Source of the DNA: BS150m-G50 sp964501185 [NCBI: uncultured Bacteroidia bacterium]
GTDB taxonomy: Bacteria > CAIWAD01 > BS150m-G50
Length of the DNA: 41,734 nucleotides
Direction: 5' to 3'
NCBI GenBank assembly: GCA_964501185.1
Contig: CAZCRT010000022.1
Location: forward strand, 1 to 41,734
The position numbers and the translations under genes were made by a program. The notes under the pieces are model-generated. The model worked only from the letters and a program-made list of their open reading frames with translations. It ran no database searches and was not told the origin of the DNA. Below, piece after piece: positions 34,637 to 41,734 of the stretch; within the stretch, counting starts at the first letter, position 1; every line of letters starts with the position of its first letter.

Positions 34637-35368
34637 ATGAAGTGCATTGTTCTGGATATTGAGACTGCTGGTGTTCCGTTCGAACAACTTTCAAAATCTA
34701 CTCAGGATTATCTGTTGCGCTGGAATGAGACAGATGCGGAGCGTGAGGAGACAAAGAAAAAGACCGGTCTCTGGGCACCATTCGGGGAAATCGTCTCAAT
34801 TGCACTCTACAAACCGGATGAACCGGAGTCCCTCGAATGTGTAAGTGAGCTGACCGGTGAAGCCACCATCATCTATAACAACAGCGGTGGCTCTATCGGT
34901 GAACTGGAATCTCCCGTTTCAGGTGTGCGTCTGCGTAACCCCATCGGCGGCCATGAAAAGGAGATGCTGGAAACATTCTGGAAAGGGATAGCAGCCTATG
35001 ACCGGATCATCACGTTCAACGGACGGGGTTTTGACGCTCCTTTCCTTCTGCAGCGCTCTGTGATACATGGTGTGCCGGCGAGTCGTGATCTGATGCCGTC
35101 CCGTTTCTACGGGCTCAAGTCACATTACGATCTGCTTGAGGTGTTAACCTTCTTCGGTGCCAGCCGCAGGTTTAATCTGGAGACCTGGGCTGAAGCTGCC
35201 GGCGCTATCAATCCGAAGGATCAGGGAATCACCGGTGCGGAGGTGGCAGACTACTGGCGTGATGGCAGAATCGGTGAAATAGCTGCCTACAATGTTCGTG
35301 ACGTGCTGGCCACCTGGCAGCTTTACTGCAAGGTTAACCATACCATGCCCTGGCTGACAAAAGGCTGA
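34637..35368 (+). CDS. Predicted 3'-5' exonuclease, DEDD (PolB-proofreading-like) family
   Basis: A 243-residue protein with the three exonuclease blocks of the DnaQ/PolB fold: ExoI L-D7-I-E9-T, ExoII ITFNGRGFDAPFL with its aspartate, and ExoIII YNVRDVLATWQLY (Y-x3-D). This matches the stand-alone 'predicted 3'-5' exonuclease related to PolB exonuclease' group, which is cytosolic and likely degrades single strands in repair or RNA turnover. ATG follows GAGGAG. The SelW-like gene starts 37 bases after its stop, so they form a likely two-gene unit, divergent from ygfK. Confidence 0.85.
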   Translation: MKCIVLDIETAGVPFEQLSKSTQDYLLRWNETDAEREETKKKTGLWAPFGEIVSIALYKPDEPESLECVSELTGEATIIYNNSGGSIGELESPVSGVRLRNPIGGHEKEMLETFWKGIAAYDRIITFNGRGFDAPFLLQRSVIHGVPASRDLMPSRFYGLKSHYDLLEVLTFFGASRRFNLETWAEAAGAINPKDQGITGAEVADYWRDGRIGEIAAYNVRDVLATWQLYCKVNHTMPWLTKG

Positions 35369-35405
35369 CGGCATATGGTTAATAACCAACTGTGGAGGAC
35401 GATTG

Positions 35406-35645
35406 ATGAAGTTGACTATTACCTACTGCGACAATTGAAACTATTTTCCACAGGCACAGGCTGTGTCTGATGAAGTGAATCTTCTACTCCGGCAACGTAA
35501 CGAGATAGTTGATATTGAGCAGATTCCTTCAGGTAATGGTATTTTCGATGTTGCTCTGGATGGAAAAATCCTGTTCAGCAAATATGATACAGGACGTTTT
35601 CCACAGACAGGAGAGATTGCCGGGCTGTTGCTGTCACTGATTTGA
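35406..35645 (+). CDS. SelW/Rdx-family selenoprotein (C-x-x-U)
   Basis: The ATG at 35406 follows GGAGG (35394-35398). Codon 11 is TGA (35436-35438), and the frame then runs on to a second TGA at 35643-35645, giving 79 residues. The N-terminus KLTITYC8-D-N-U11-NYFPQA is the classical beta strand plus C-x-x-U loop of the Rdx family (SelW, SelT, SelH). The remainder (IEQIPSGNGIFDVALDGKILFSK, then GRFPQTGEI) keeps the family's G-x-F-[DE]-V and F-[ST]-K elements. Usual family length is 75-100. A SECIS-like hairpin follows the TGA. The protein is cytosolic and probably a glutathione/thioredoxin-like redox partner. A gene caller would report a 60-residue fragment from GTG 35463 or nothing. The final TGA is taken as the true stop because the family ends here. 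Confidence 0.82.
35436..35469 (+). promoter_or_regulatory. UGA (Sec) codon and SECIS-like hairpin
   Basis: CAGGCAC (35451-35457) pairs with GTGTCTG (35463-35469), seven pairs with one G-U, around loop AGGCT (35458-35462). The loop starts 19 bases after the TGA, has G at its second position, and resembles the AGGUCU loop of the E. coli fdhF SECIS. An alternative five-pair stem (CACAG/CTGTG) with a seven-base loop beginning with G overlaps it. Confidence 0.68.
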
Positions 35646-35708
35646 CGTATATTGATGCTCAGGATATGAATAGATTGTGCCACAGCATGCAAACATAAAG
35701 GAGGAGTG

Positions 35709-37229
35709 ATGCGTACAGGTTTTCCGGCCATACTGCTGCTGACAGGTGTAGTGCTCTGTGAAGCTGCAGCTGGAGCGAACTGGCAGATACCGGTAACACG
35801 CAACCTTGACCCGATGAATCATCCTGTTCTCACCCTGGATGAATATCAGGCCAGTCATCCCTACCAGCCAACCAGTTTCCGGGAGATCAACCGGGTTCAG
35901 TTGCCTGAATGTGATACGCCTGAGCAACGTACAGAACGGAATTTACTCATTGTTGTAGCGAGTGATGTGCAGCTGCAGATATCTTCGGCTCTCGATACAT
36001 ACCAGCAGGATCTGTTACAGCAGCAGATAAGTTCATTCCAGGTTGCCTTCAATGGCTCGGAAGTTGAAGACCTGCGCAATCTGATCATCGACTGGGATAG
36101 TAGTGAATCACTGGTTGGTGTTTTCCTGATTGGAGATTTGCCCACCGCCTGGTTTGAGCTTCATGATGATTTCAATAATGACGGTCAACCGGATAACGAA
36201 TGGATGAGTCAGTTCCCCTGCGATCTGTTTTTTGCTGATCTGGATGGCCTCTGGGCAGACCTGAATGAGAACGGCACTTACGATTACCACGGTGGTGGAG
36301 TTGAGCCTGATATCTGGATCGGGCGCATAAAAGCTGATAATCTGACTTATCCCCAGGTGGGTGAAGCGGTAATGATTAACAGCTACTTTGAGCGCAATCA
36401 CCTCTTCCGCCTGGGGTTGTTGAACAGCAGTGGCACAGCTCTGGCATATGTCGATGACGATTGGGCGGAGTGGGGTGATCAATATGCTGCGGCACTGGTT
36501 AACGGCTGGGATAATGTGGAACTGATCAATGATATCAATGCCACCAATGCTGTCGATTATCGCGAGGAAAGACTGCCTGCTGATTATGACTACATTCAGG
36601 TGATGGTTCACTCAGGACCCGATGCCCACTATTTCTACTGGAACAATCATCAGGAATACGATTTAGTGGAGAACTGGGAATTGCACGGAATTAATCCGAC
36701 CGCCCGTTTCTACAACCTGTTTGCCTGTTCCAATGCCCATTACGAGACCGATAACAGTATGGGCAGTCTCTACCTGCTGGATAATGACCACTGTCTGATT
36801 TCAGTTGGATCCACGAAGACCGGCAGCATGCTCCGCTTTGAAGATTACTATACACCGCTGGGAGCTGACAGTACTTTCGGAAGCGCCATGCAGCAGTGGT
36901 GGACGCATAACGTCGATGTCGAGAATGATGATACCTGGATTACCTGGCAACGTTCCTGGTTCTACGGTATGGTCACTCTGGGTGACCCGGCTTTGAAAAC
37001 AGATTATCCGTTTCTGGAACCGACTGGACTGGTAATCTCACTCAGTGAGGACAGTGTCTTTCTTGAATGGGATGAGTCTGCTCAAGCTGCCGCCTGGAGG
37101 GTCTATTCTGCCGACGATCCCTATGGTGAATTTCAGCTGGACGAATCAGGTGAGTTCAATGATTGCAGCTGGATGGCTCCGCGTCCTGTGGAGCAGCGTT
37201 TCTACCGTGTGACAGCCCTGTTTGAGTAA
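35709..37229 (+). CDS. Secreted C25 (gingipain)-like peptidase
   Basis: A 506-residue protein from ATG 35709, behind AAGGAGGAG; the GTG three bases upstream lies inside that site. The signal peptide is GFPAILLLTGVVLCEAAAGA. The caspase-like fold of the C25 group is shown by GVFLIGDLPTAWFE, DIWIGRIKADN, the histidine in MVH301SGPDAHYF and the cysteine in LFAC340SNAHYE, which would form the His-Cys dyad. A short FN3-like tail ends the protein (FLEWDESAQAAAWRVYSA). There is no type IX sorting domain, unlike most secreted proteins here, so it may stay periplasmic or use another anchor. Substrate unknown. An SGNH hydrolase with a similar tail follows after 21 bases, so the two are likely co-expressed. 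Confidence 0.75.
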   Translation: MRTGFPAILLLTGVVLCEAAAGANWQIPVTRNLDPMNHPVLTLDEYQASHPYQPTSFREINRVQLPECDTPEQRTERNLLIVVASDVQLQISSALDTYQQDLLQQQISSFQVAFNGSEVEDLRNLIIDWDSSESLVGVFLIGDLPTAWFELHDDFNNDGQPDNEWMSQFPCDLFFADLDGLWADLNENGTYDYHGGGVEPDIWIGRIKADNLTYPQVGEAVMINSYFERNHLFRLGLLNSSGTALAYVDDDWAEWGDQYAAALVNGWDNVELINDINATNAVDYREERLPADYDYIQVMVHSGPDAHYFYWNNHQEYDLVENWELHGINPTARFYNLFACSNAHYETDNSMGSLYLLDNDHCLISVGSTKTGSMLRFEDYYTPLGADSTFGSAMQQWWTHNVDVENDDTWITWQRSWFYGMVTLGDPALKTDYPFLEPTGLVISLSEDSVFLEWDESAQAAAWRVYSADDPYGEFQLDESGEFNDCSWMAPRPVEQRFYRVTALFE

Positions 37230-37250
37230 CCCCCACTCTGGAGAGCTATT

Positions 37251-38228
37251 GTGTTACATCTAAGTTTGAAGTGTGGACGCATCAAACAGATGACGATCAT
37301 TATGCTGCTTCCCATTGCAGTAAGTGGAACAGAGCTACAGGTACTGTTTATCGGCAGCAGTCACACCGACGCCAACAATATGTCCGGAATGTTTGCGGGG
37401 CTGGCTGATGCAGGGGGGCATCTCGTCTATGTGGACCGCTCTGTCGTTGGCGGGGGGACGCTGAGCTACCATTCGCATCATCAACCAACTCTGGATCTCA
37501 TTTATGAACAGGAGTGGGATCATGTGGTGCTTCAGGAACATACGTTGCTCACCATAATTGAGTTCTATGTGGATAGTAGCTTCATTCCCAAAGCAACCCT
37601 GTTGGACTCCATGATTACGGCTTCAGGTTCACACACCGCCTTCTACATGCATCAAGCCTACCCGGATCCGACCGGTCCTTACTGCGCCTGGGACCACTGC
37701 AGCCGGGTATTTGAAGACTATTTCGATATGCAATCAGAGATGTCCACCTCCTACTCTATTGCGGCTTCAGAACTGGATGCACTGCTGGTGCCTGTCGGGA
37801 ACATCTGGGCTGCTGCGCTGCATGAGGATCCGACTCTGCCTCTCTGGAGTTCGGACAGCCTGCACGCTACCCCGGAAGGCAGCTATTTCAATGCCTGTGT
37901 TTTCTATACCTCCTTTTTCAATGAAAGCCCGGTCGGGCTTGAATACTATGGAGGCCTGGAGGAATCACGAGCATTGATGTATCAACAGTTTGCCAATCGA
38001 TTTACAGTTCCACAGAATCTCACGATTTCTCTTCTGGATGAAACACACCTGGAGCTGGTCTGGGAGCCTACAGTGGGCAGGGGATATAACATTTACTCTT
38101 CTGCGACAGCGGACGCAGAATTTCCCGGTCAGTGGTCTCTTGAGAACGATGTAACTGTTATTGATCCCGACCTGGTTGTTGAGATCCAGGATGAGAAGCG
38201 CTTTTTCCGGGTTACAACGGTAAGGTGA
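37251..38228 (+). CDS. SGNH/GDSL-type hydrolase (DUF4886-like)
   Basis: A 325-residue protein with GTG start behind GGAGAG. A short hydrophobic segment (MTIIMLLPIAVSG, about 14-26) serves as signal peptide. The block FIGSSHTDANNM supplies the nucleophile serine, VVGGGTLSYH the glycine block, VVLQEHT the third block, and SSDSLHATPEGSYF the Asp-x-x-His pair, a set typical of SGNH esterases close to DUF4886. The last 70 residues (LELVWEPTVGRGYNIYSSA) form the same small FN3-like tail as the upstream peptidase. An extracytoplasmic ester- or acetyl-removing activity is inferred. No sorting domain is present. Confidence 0.75.
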   Translation: MLHLSLKCGRIKQMTIIMLLPIAVSGTELQVLFIGSSHTDANNMSGMFAGLADAGGHLVYVDRSVVGGGTLSYHSHHQPTLDLIYEQEWDHVVLQEHTLLTIIEFYVDSSFIPKATLLDSMITASGSHTAFYMHQAYPDPTGPYCAWDHCSRVFEDYFDMQSEMSTSYSIAASELDALLVPVGNIWAAALHEDPTLPLWSSDSLHATPEGSYFNACVFYTSFFNESPVGLEYYGGLEESRALMYQQFANRFTVPQNLTISLLDETHLELVWEPTVGRGYNIYSSATADAEFPGQWSLENDVTVIDPDLVVEIQDEKRFFRVTTVR

Positions 38229-38300
38229 TACCAGGCCTGTTGCGGGCATCGCGCACTATCATTCAGGTGGTTCACAAGTTATGGGGTGTGATGCGAGTCC

Positions 38301-39071
38301 CTACTTTCTCAGCGCTGCACGGGTGAACAGGTGTGGTGGTATTGCAATATCGAACTCAATCTCCTCAATCACAATCTCAGTTCCATCACCTGTTTTCAGC
38401 ATATCGCGGAAGTACATCCGGCGCGGGTACCAGCGGTCGCCAATATGTGATACTTCAGTGATTCCGGTCTTTTTGAGCAGGCGTCCACTACGGCCATAAC
38501 GTTCCTCCATCAGTGGTAGATACTGTTCCTGATCCACCCAGAGTCTGCGGGTGTGATACGCTGTCTCCATATCCTCCCTGGTAGATAACTCCACAACCCA
38601 GCAACTGCGATCGGCAACCGTGTCGATACCGGTTACCCTGGCTTCGTACAACTGCAGCAGTTCCCGGTTGTCGAGCAGATCTTCGTAGGAGAGGTCAGAG
38701 CCCATTACCGATTGGCGCAGAAGGTGGCCGGCAATACGTATCACGCGGTCAGTGCCTGGATGGAAGGTCCAGAGCTGGTTGTCCAGCTTGAGCATCTTGA
38801 CACCCAGTTCTCTGGGTGGTGCCAGGAATTCAGTGAAGGAATTATCGTTCTCATCCGCCCAGCTGCGGGCACGGATTGTCCGGCTGCCCCGTCGGGTCTG
38901 GATGGTCATGCTGAATGTTGAACTCTGTGTAGTCGAAACCATGTTGGCATCAATCCGCTCCAGCAGCTGCTGTCCGGTTGGATGTGTTACATCGGTCTGT
39001 GCCAGCAGAGCAGGAGGAGCACAACAGAGCAGGGTCACAAGAGCTGTCATCAGTCCGCGAGACAGATTCAT
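38301..39071 (-). CDS. LolA-like outer-membrane lipoprotein-sorting protein
   Basis: A 256-residue protein with a signal peptide (GLMTALVTLLCCAPPALLAQ). The body (GQQLLERIDANM, STFSMTIQTRRGSRTIRARS, GVKMLKLDNQLWTFHPGTDR, MGSDLSYEDLL) matches the periplasmic 'outer membrane lipoprotein-sorting protein' family with a LolA/LolB-type half barrel. Such proteins are usually found beside FtsX-type ABC permeases, as here, where the start overlaps the permease stop by four bases. It probably carries a lipid or lipoprotein extracted by the transporter. The cysteines in the signal (LCCAPP) could suggest a lipobox, but the spacing is not typical. Confidence 0.88.
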   Translation of the reverse strand: MNLSRGLMTALVTLLCCAPPALLAQTDVTHPTGQQLLERIDANMVSTTQSSTFSMTIQTRRGSRTIRARSWADENDNSFTEFLAPPRELGVKMLKLDNQLWTFHPGTDRVIRIAGHLLRQSVMGSDLSYEDLLDNRELLQLYEARVTGIDTVADRSCWVVELSTREDMETAYHTRRLWVDQEQYLPLMEERYGRSGRLLKKTGITEVSHIGDRWYPRRMYFRDMLKTGDGTEIVIEEIEFDIAIPPHLFTRAALRK

Positions 39072-40339
39072 ACTTCAAGCTCCTTGAATAGTTGCGCGGT
39101 CTGACGACGATACACCGCCAGTCCGGAAATCATGGTACCCAGCAGGGGGGACAGCATACCGGGAATGAAACCGGCAAAGAAAGCGGCCGGTGTAACCCGC
39201 GCCCTTATTACACTGTTGAGAATCATGGAACTGTTCTTGAAGGCAAACCCATAATCCAGCCCTTTGTACTGCATCCATGCACCCAGGCTCAATCCAATTA
39301 CGCTGCCTATTAAGGAGCCGGCCAGACCGATAAACACCGATTCATAGAGCAGGGAGCGGTAGAGGCGATGCTTGTTTTCTCCAAAAGCCAGCCTGATCCC
39401 GATTTCACCGTAACGGCGCAGGCTGCCCATCAAACCGCTGTTCCAGAGTACGATTGACATCACAAAAACAAACATGCCGATCAGAATGGTGGAAAAAAGG
39501 TGCCAGAGTTCCAGAATCTGACCCAGTGAACTTTGCCGGTGCAGCGGATACATTACCGGCGAAAACTCATCGGAATCATCGTTATGTGATACATTGAATG
39601 CTGCTGCCAGTTGTTCCGCATAGGCTTTCTCAAAGAAACCTGTCCGGAAGAATCCGAGAATTTCTGTGGCCCCCCCAGACAGATCCAGAAACTGTCCTGC
39701 TGCTTCCAGATCCAGTATGATCCCACCCCTGTCCACAGCGGGTATACCGAAATTCATTGTGCCACAGAGATGGAGATTGACCAGGCTGGTGCTGCCGTAT
39801 ACCGTTCCACCGAGCAGGGTGACTGTATCACCGATTTTCAACTCCAATTGATCTGCCATCTGCTGACTGATTAACAGCTCGTCAGGAGATTGTGGCAGTC
39901 GTCCGTCTGTCAGAGCCTGCTCCAGATTCAACCGTTTGATTTCAGCCGGATTGTTTTTCAGATCAATTGCCAGTCCCAGTGCAGGCCCCTGACTGCGAGT
40001 TTCACCATCCGTATCAGGAACATCCAGCAGGCAGCCGAAACGGATGCGGGGGGTCCACTCAAGAGCCGGTTCAGTTTCACGCAGATCTGTCATCAATTCA
40101 CCTGTCTCCAGCAGAGCCAGATCGACAGGCAGCTGATGCTCCAACTGATGGTAGGCAGAGGTCGTGATACGTACATGTCCTGTCTGAAAAGCTGCGGTGG
40201 CACTGATGGCATCACCCCGCATGCCGGTCATGAAGCAGAACATGAAAACGGTAATTGACACGCCGGCTGCAACAGTGAGCAGTGGGAAGAGGCTGCGGGA
40301 GCGGTCACGTAATAATCCGATGATAAGAAAACGTGTCAC
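39068..40339 (-). CDS. FtsX/LolC-type ABC transporter permease (second of pair)
   Basis: A 423-residue permease of the MacB/LolCE class: helix 1 (about 15-38), a periplasmic domain of about 220 residues (MacB-PCD-like; GLAIDLKNNPAEIKRLN), then three helices near 285-305, 335-360 and 380-410. The cytoplasmic motif GEIGIRLAFGENKHRLYRSL is the usual ATPase-contact loop. The gene overlaps both neighbours by four bases. The ATP-binding subunit is not in the window and should lie upstream, beyond the right edge. Together with the LolA-like protein this would form a lipid or lipoprotein export system. Confidence 0.88.
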   Translation of the reverse strand: MTRFLIIGLLRDRSRSLFPLLTVAAGVSITVFMFCFMTGMRGDAISATAAFQTGHVRITTSAYHQLEHQLPVDLALLETGELMTDLRETEPALEWTPRIRFGCLLDVPDTDGETRSQGPALGLAIDLKNNPAEIKRLNLEQALTDGRLPQSPDELLISQQMADQLELKIGDTVTLLGGTVYGSTSLVNLHLCGTMNFGIPAVDRGGIILDLEAAGQFLDLSGGATEILGFFRTGFFEKAYAEQLAAAFNVSHNDDSDEFSPVMYPLHRQSSLGQILELWHLFSTILIGMFVFVMSIVLWNSGLMGSLRRYGEIGIRLAFGENKHRLYRSLLYESVFIGLAGSLIGSVIGLSLGAWMQYKGLDYGFAFKNSSMILNSVIRARVTPAAFFAGFIPGMLSPLLGTMISGLAVYRRQTAQLFKELEV

Positions 40340-41505
40340 TGGCGCCTCCCCCGCAACGCATCCACCGGGTTAAGACGGCTGATACGGCGCGTTGGCAGGT
40401 AGCTGACTATAGTTACTGCCAGCATTACAAGTACTGTTGTTCCCACAACCAGCTCCAGCGTATAGATCGGGTAGAGTCTCTGTCCGATAGCGAACTGGAA
40501 ATCTTTTGATGCTTCCGGCAGTGCAAAACCGGTAACCGCTGTCCAGTAGATTATCGGCCAGCCATATAGCAATGCCAGCAGACCGGCCAGCACCCCGTGC
40601 AACGCCCCTTCCAGCGTAAACAGGCGGATCAGCGCTCCCCGGCTCAACCCCAGCGCCATCAGTGTGCCCATTTCGCGGCGTCGTCTGAAGAGGGAAAGCA
40701 CCTGAGTATCAAATACCGCTATCAAAGCCAGGAAGAGCAGTAGGGCGTACATAATACTGGCACCCGCGGACTTCGAGCGAACCATCGCTTTCAGATCGGC
40801 CAGCAGGAAGTCGTGATCACGAAAGATCCAGTCTGTGGCCAATGCACTGCTTTCAGACCCGGGCGCCACTACCACCAGCGTTGCCGCACCGGGATTGCCC
40901 AGCATTTCCTGCAGGTCCTCCAGCGGTAACCAGATCTGACCCCGATCAATCGTCGGAACAGGGCTGTCGAATACTGTAGTGACAGTGAACTCCCGGGCAT
41001 CAAAAGTTCCGGAATTGTCACGCCAGCGCAGCGTCAGCAGTTCTCCTGCACTCAGGTCCAGCGACTCTGACATCTCCCGGCCAATCATCACAGGTTTCTC
41101 GCCCGGTTTTGAGGCTGCGGCGATCGGGTGCAGTTTAAGAACCTGCTGAGCTGAATCGAACCCCTTGAGCAGTACAGCCTGAGGTCGGCCATCAGAATAG
41201 ATGGTACCCTGCGCAACCAGAAGTGCTGTCGCTTCCCCGGTTATGATCAATTGCTGCAAAGGTTCCGGGATAGGACCATTCGCCTTTGGCAGGGTCAGGG
41301 GATCATAAGGGTCCCAGATGGGATGCCGGTATTGCCCACCACCGATCTCCATATCGATCATATTGCGGGTAGCGTTAATCTGCATCCCCTGGTACATACC
41401 CTGTGACCAGATAATGGTGAAAAAGGAGAGTGAAAGTACGAATGCATTGAGCCAGGTCCTGATCCCGGCCCCTCGCAAATTACGTACTGCAAGTTTGATG
41501 ATCAT
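40336..41505 (-). CDS. FtsX/LolC-type ABC transporter permease (first of pair)
   Basis: A 389-residue permease from ATG 41503-41505; a GTG nine bases upstream is an alternative. MIIKLAVRNLRGAGIRTWLN is the typical start of the family. A periplasmic domain (about 45-245) and three C-terminal helices with the loop RRREMGTLMALGLSRGALI follow. The last line RRISRLNPVDALRG is the standard C-terminal motif. The first 13 codons lie inside the 107-base tandem repeat at the contig end, so the region upstream of the start is unreliable. The stop overlaps the next permease by four bases. Confidence 0.88.
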   Translation of the reverse strand: MIIKLAVRNLRGAGIRTWLNAFVLSLSFFTIIWSQGMYQGMQINATRNMIDMEIGGGQYRHPIWDPYDPLTLPKANGPIPEPLQQLIITGEATALLVAQGTIYSDGRPQAVLLKGFDSAQQVLKLHPIAAASKPGEKPVMIGREMSESLDLSAGELLTLRWRDNSGTFDAREFTVTTVFDSPVPTIDRGQIWLPLEDLQEMLGNPGAATLVVVAPGSESSALATDWIFRDHDFLLADLKAMVRSKSAGASIMYALLLFLALIAVFDTQVLSLFRRRREMGTLMALGLSRGALIRLFTLEGALHGVLAGLLALLYGWPIIYWTAVTGFALPEASKDFQFAIGQRLYPIYTLELVVGTTVLVMLAVTIVSYLPTRRISRLNPVDALRGRRQ

Positions 41506-41734
41506 AAGAACCACCCGCGGGGGCCGGCGCTGACCGGTACCCTCTCAGTCAAAACAGTGTGGAAGGCGAATGCGGCCCCTCGCAAATTACGTACTGCAAG
41601 TTTGATGATCATAAGAACCACCCGCGGGGGCCGGCGCTGACCGGTACCCTCTCAGTCAAAACAGTGTGGAAGGCGAATGCGGCCCCTCGCAAATTACGTA
41701 CTGCAAGTTTGATGATCATAAGAACCACCCGCGG
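41467..41734. repeat. Exact 107-base tandem repeat, 2.5 copies, at the window end
   Basis: Copies begin at 41467, 41574 and 41681 (each GGCCCCTCGCAAATTACG), and the last is cut after 54 bases. Copies are identical as far as I can compare them. They repeat the 5' end of the permease gene plus about 53 bases upstream. Exact copies ending on the same word at the sequence end are a common assembly-graph artefact. Confidence 0.9.

Overview
The window looks like a chromosomal piece of an uncultured, roughly 50% GC bacterium of the FCB superphylum or a neighbouring candidate phylum. Six genes encode secreted proteins ending in the 'P-N-P-F-N-P ... G-x-Y ... LLVK/LVR' C-terminal sorting domain typical of type IX secretion cargo. 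Clear Shine-Dalgarno sites precede most genes, and rho-independent terminators are well formed. The phylum cannot be fixed from the sequence alone. The last 268 bases are 2.5 exact copies of a 107-base unit, which suggests a contig end.

The most notable content is selenium related. Two genes are interrupted by an in-frame TGA exactly where a redox cysteine belongs. Each TGA is followed, at the right distance, by a hairpin that fits the bacterial SECIS pattern. The first (4543-6537) is an exported Omp28/thioredoxin-like protein with a U-x-x-C motif and a type IX sorting domain. The second (35406-35645) is a 79-residue SelW/Rdx-like protein with C-x-x-U. Ordinary gene calling would truncate or lose both. 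A full-length ygfK-type putative selenate reductase gene (31210-34356) lies close by, so the area combines selenoproteins with a selenium-associated redox flavoprotein. No sel genes are in the window.

Layout. 1-335: tail of an IS3-family transposase. 612-6537: secreted multidomain protein, paired palindromic repeat, dCMP deaminase (minus strand), exported selenoprotein. 6538-6947: terminator and inverted repeats. 6948-8675: M3 oligopeptidase (minus). 8926-11992: compact operon of four uncharacterised membrane proteins, then dTDP-glucose 4,6-dehydratase (rfbB). 13399-20434: three mosaic secreted paralogues and a decayed fourth sorting-domain fragment. 20517-20590: tRNA with CAT anticodon, probably tRNA-Ile2. 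20747-22972: quinol-type nitric oxide reductase (minus). 23366-25180: secreted protein with about 27 short Cys/Trp/Asp repeats. 25365-30295: two translationally coupled membrane proteins sharing one duplicated architecture. 30347-34356: ygfK and a VOC-nitroreductase fusion (minus). 34637-38228: DEDD exonuclease, SelW-like protein, C25-like peptidase and SGNH hydrolase. 38301-41505: two FtsX-type permeases and a LolA-like protein (minus, overlapping genes).

Taken together, the genes suggest an envelope-rich bacterium with low-oxygen or nitrosative-stress capacity (NO reductase, YgfK, nitroreductase) and thiol/selenol chemistry on both sides of the inner membrane. The 8-mer GTGATACA and its 7-base core GTGATAC are far commoner than chance in both gene orientations, a hint of a genome-wide signal word.
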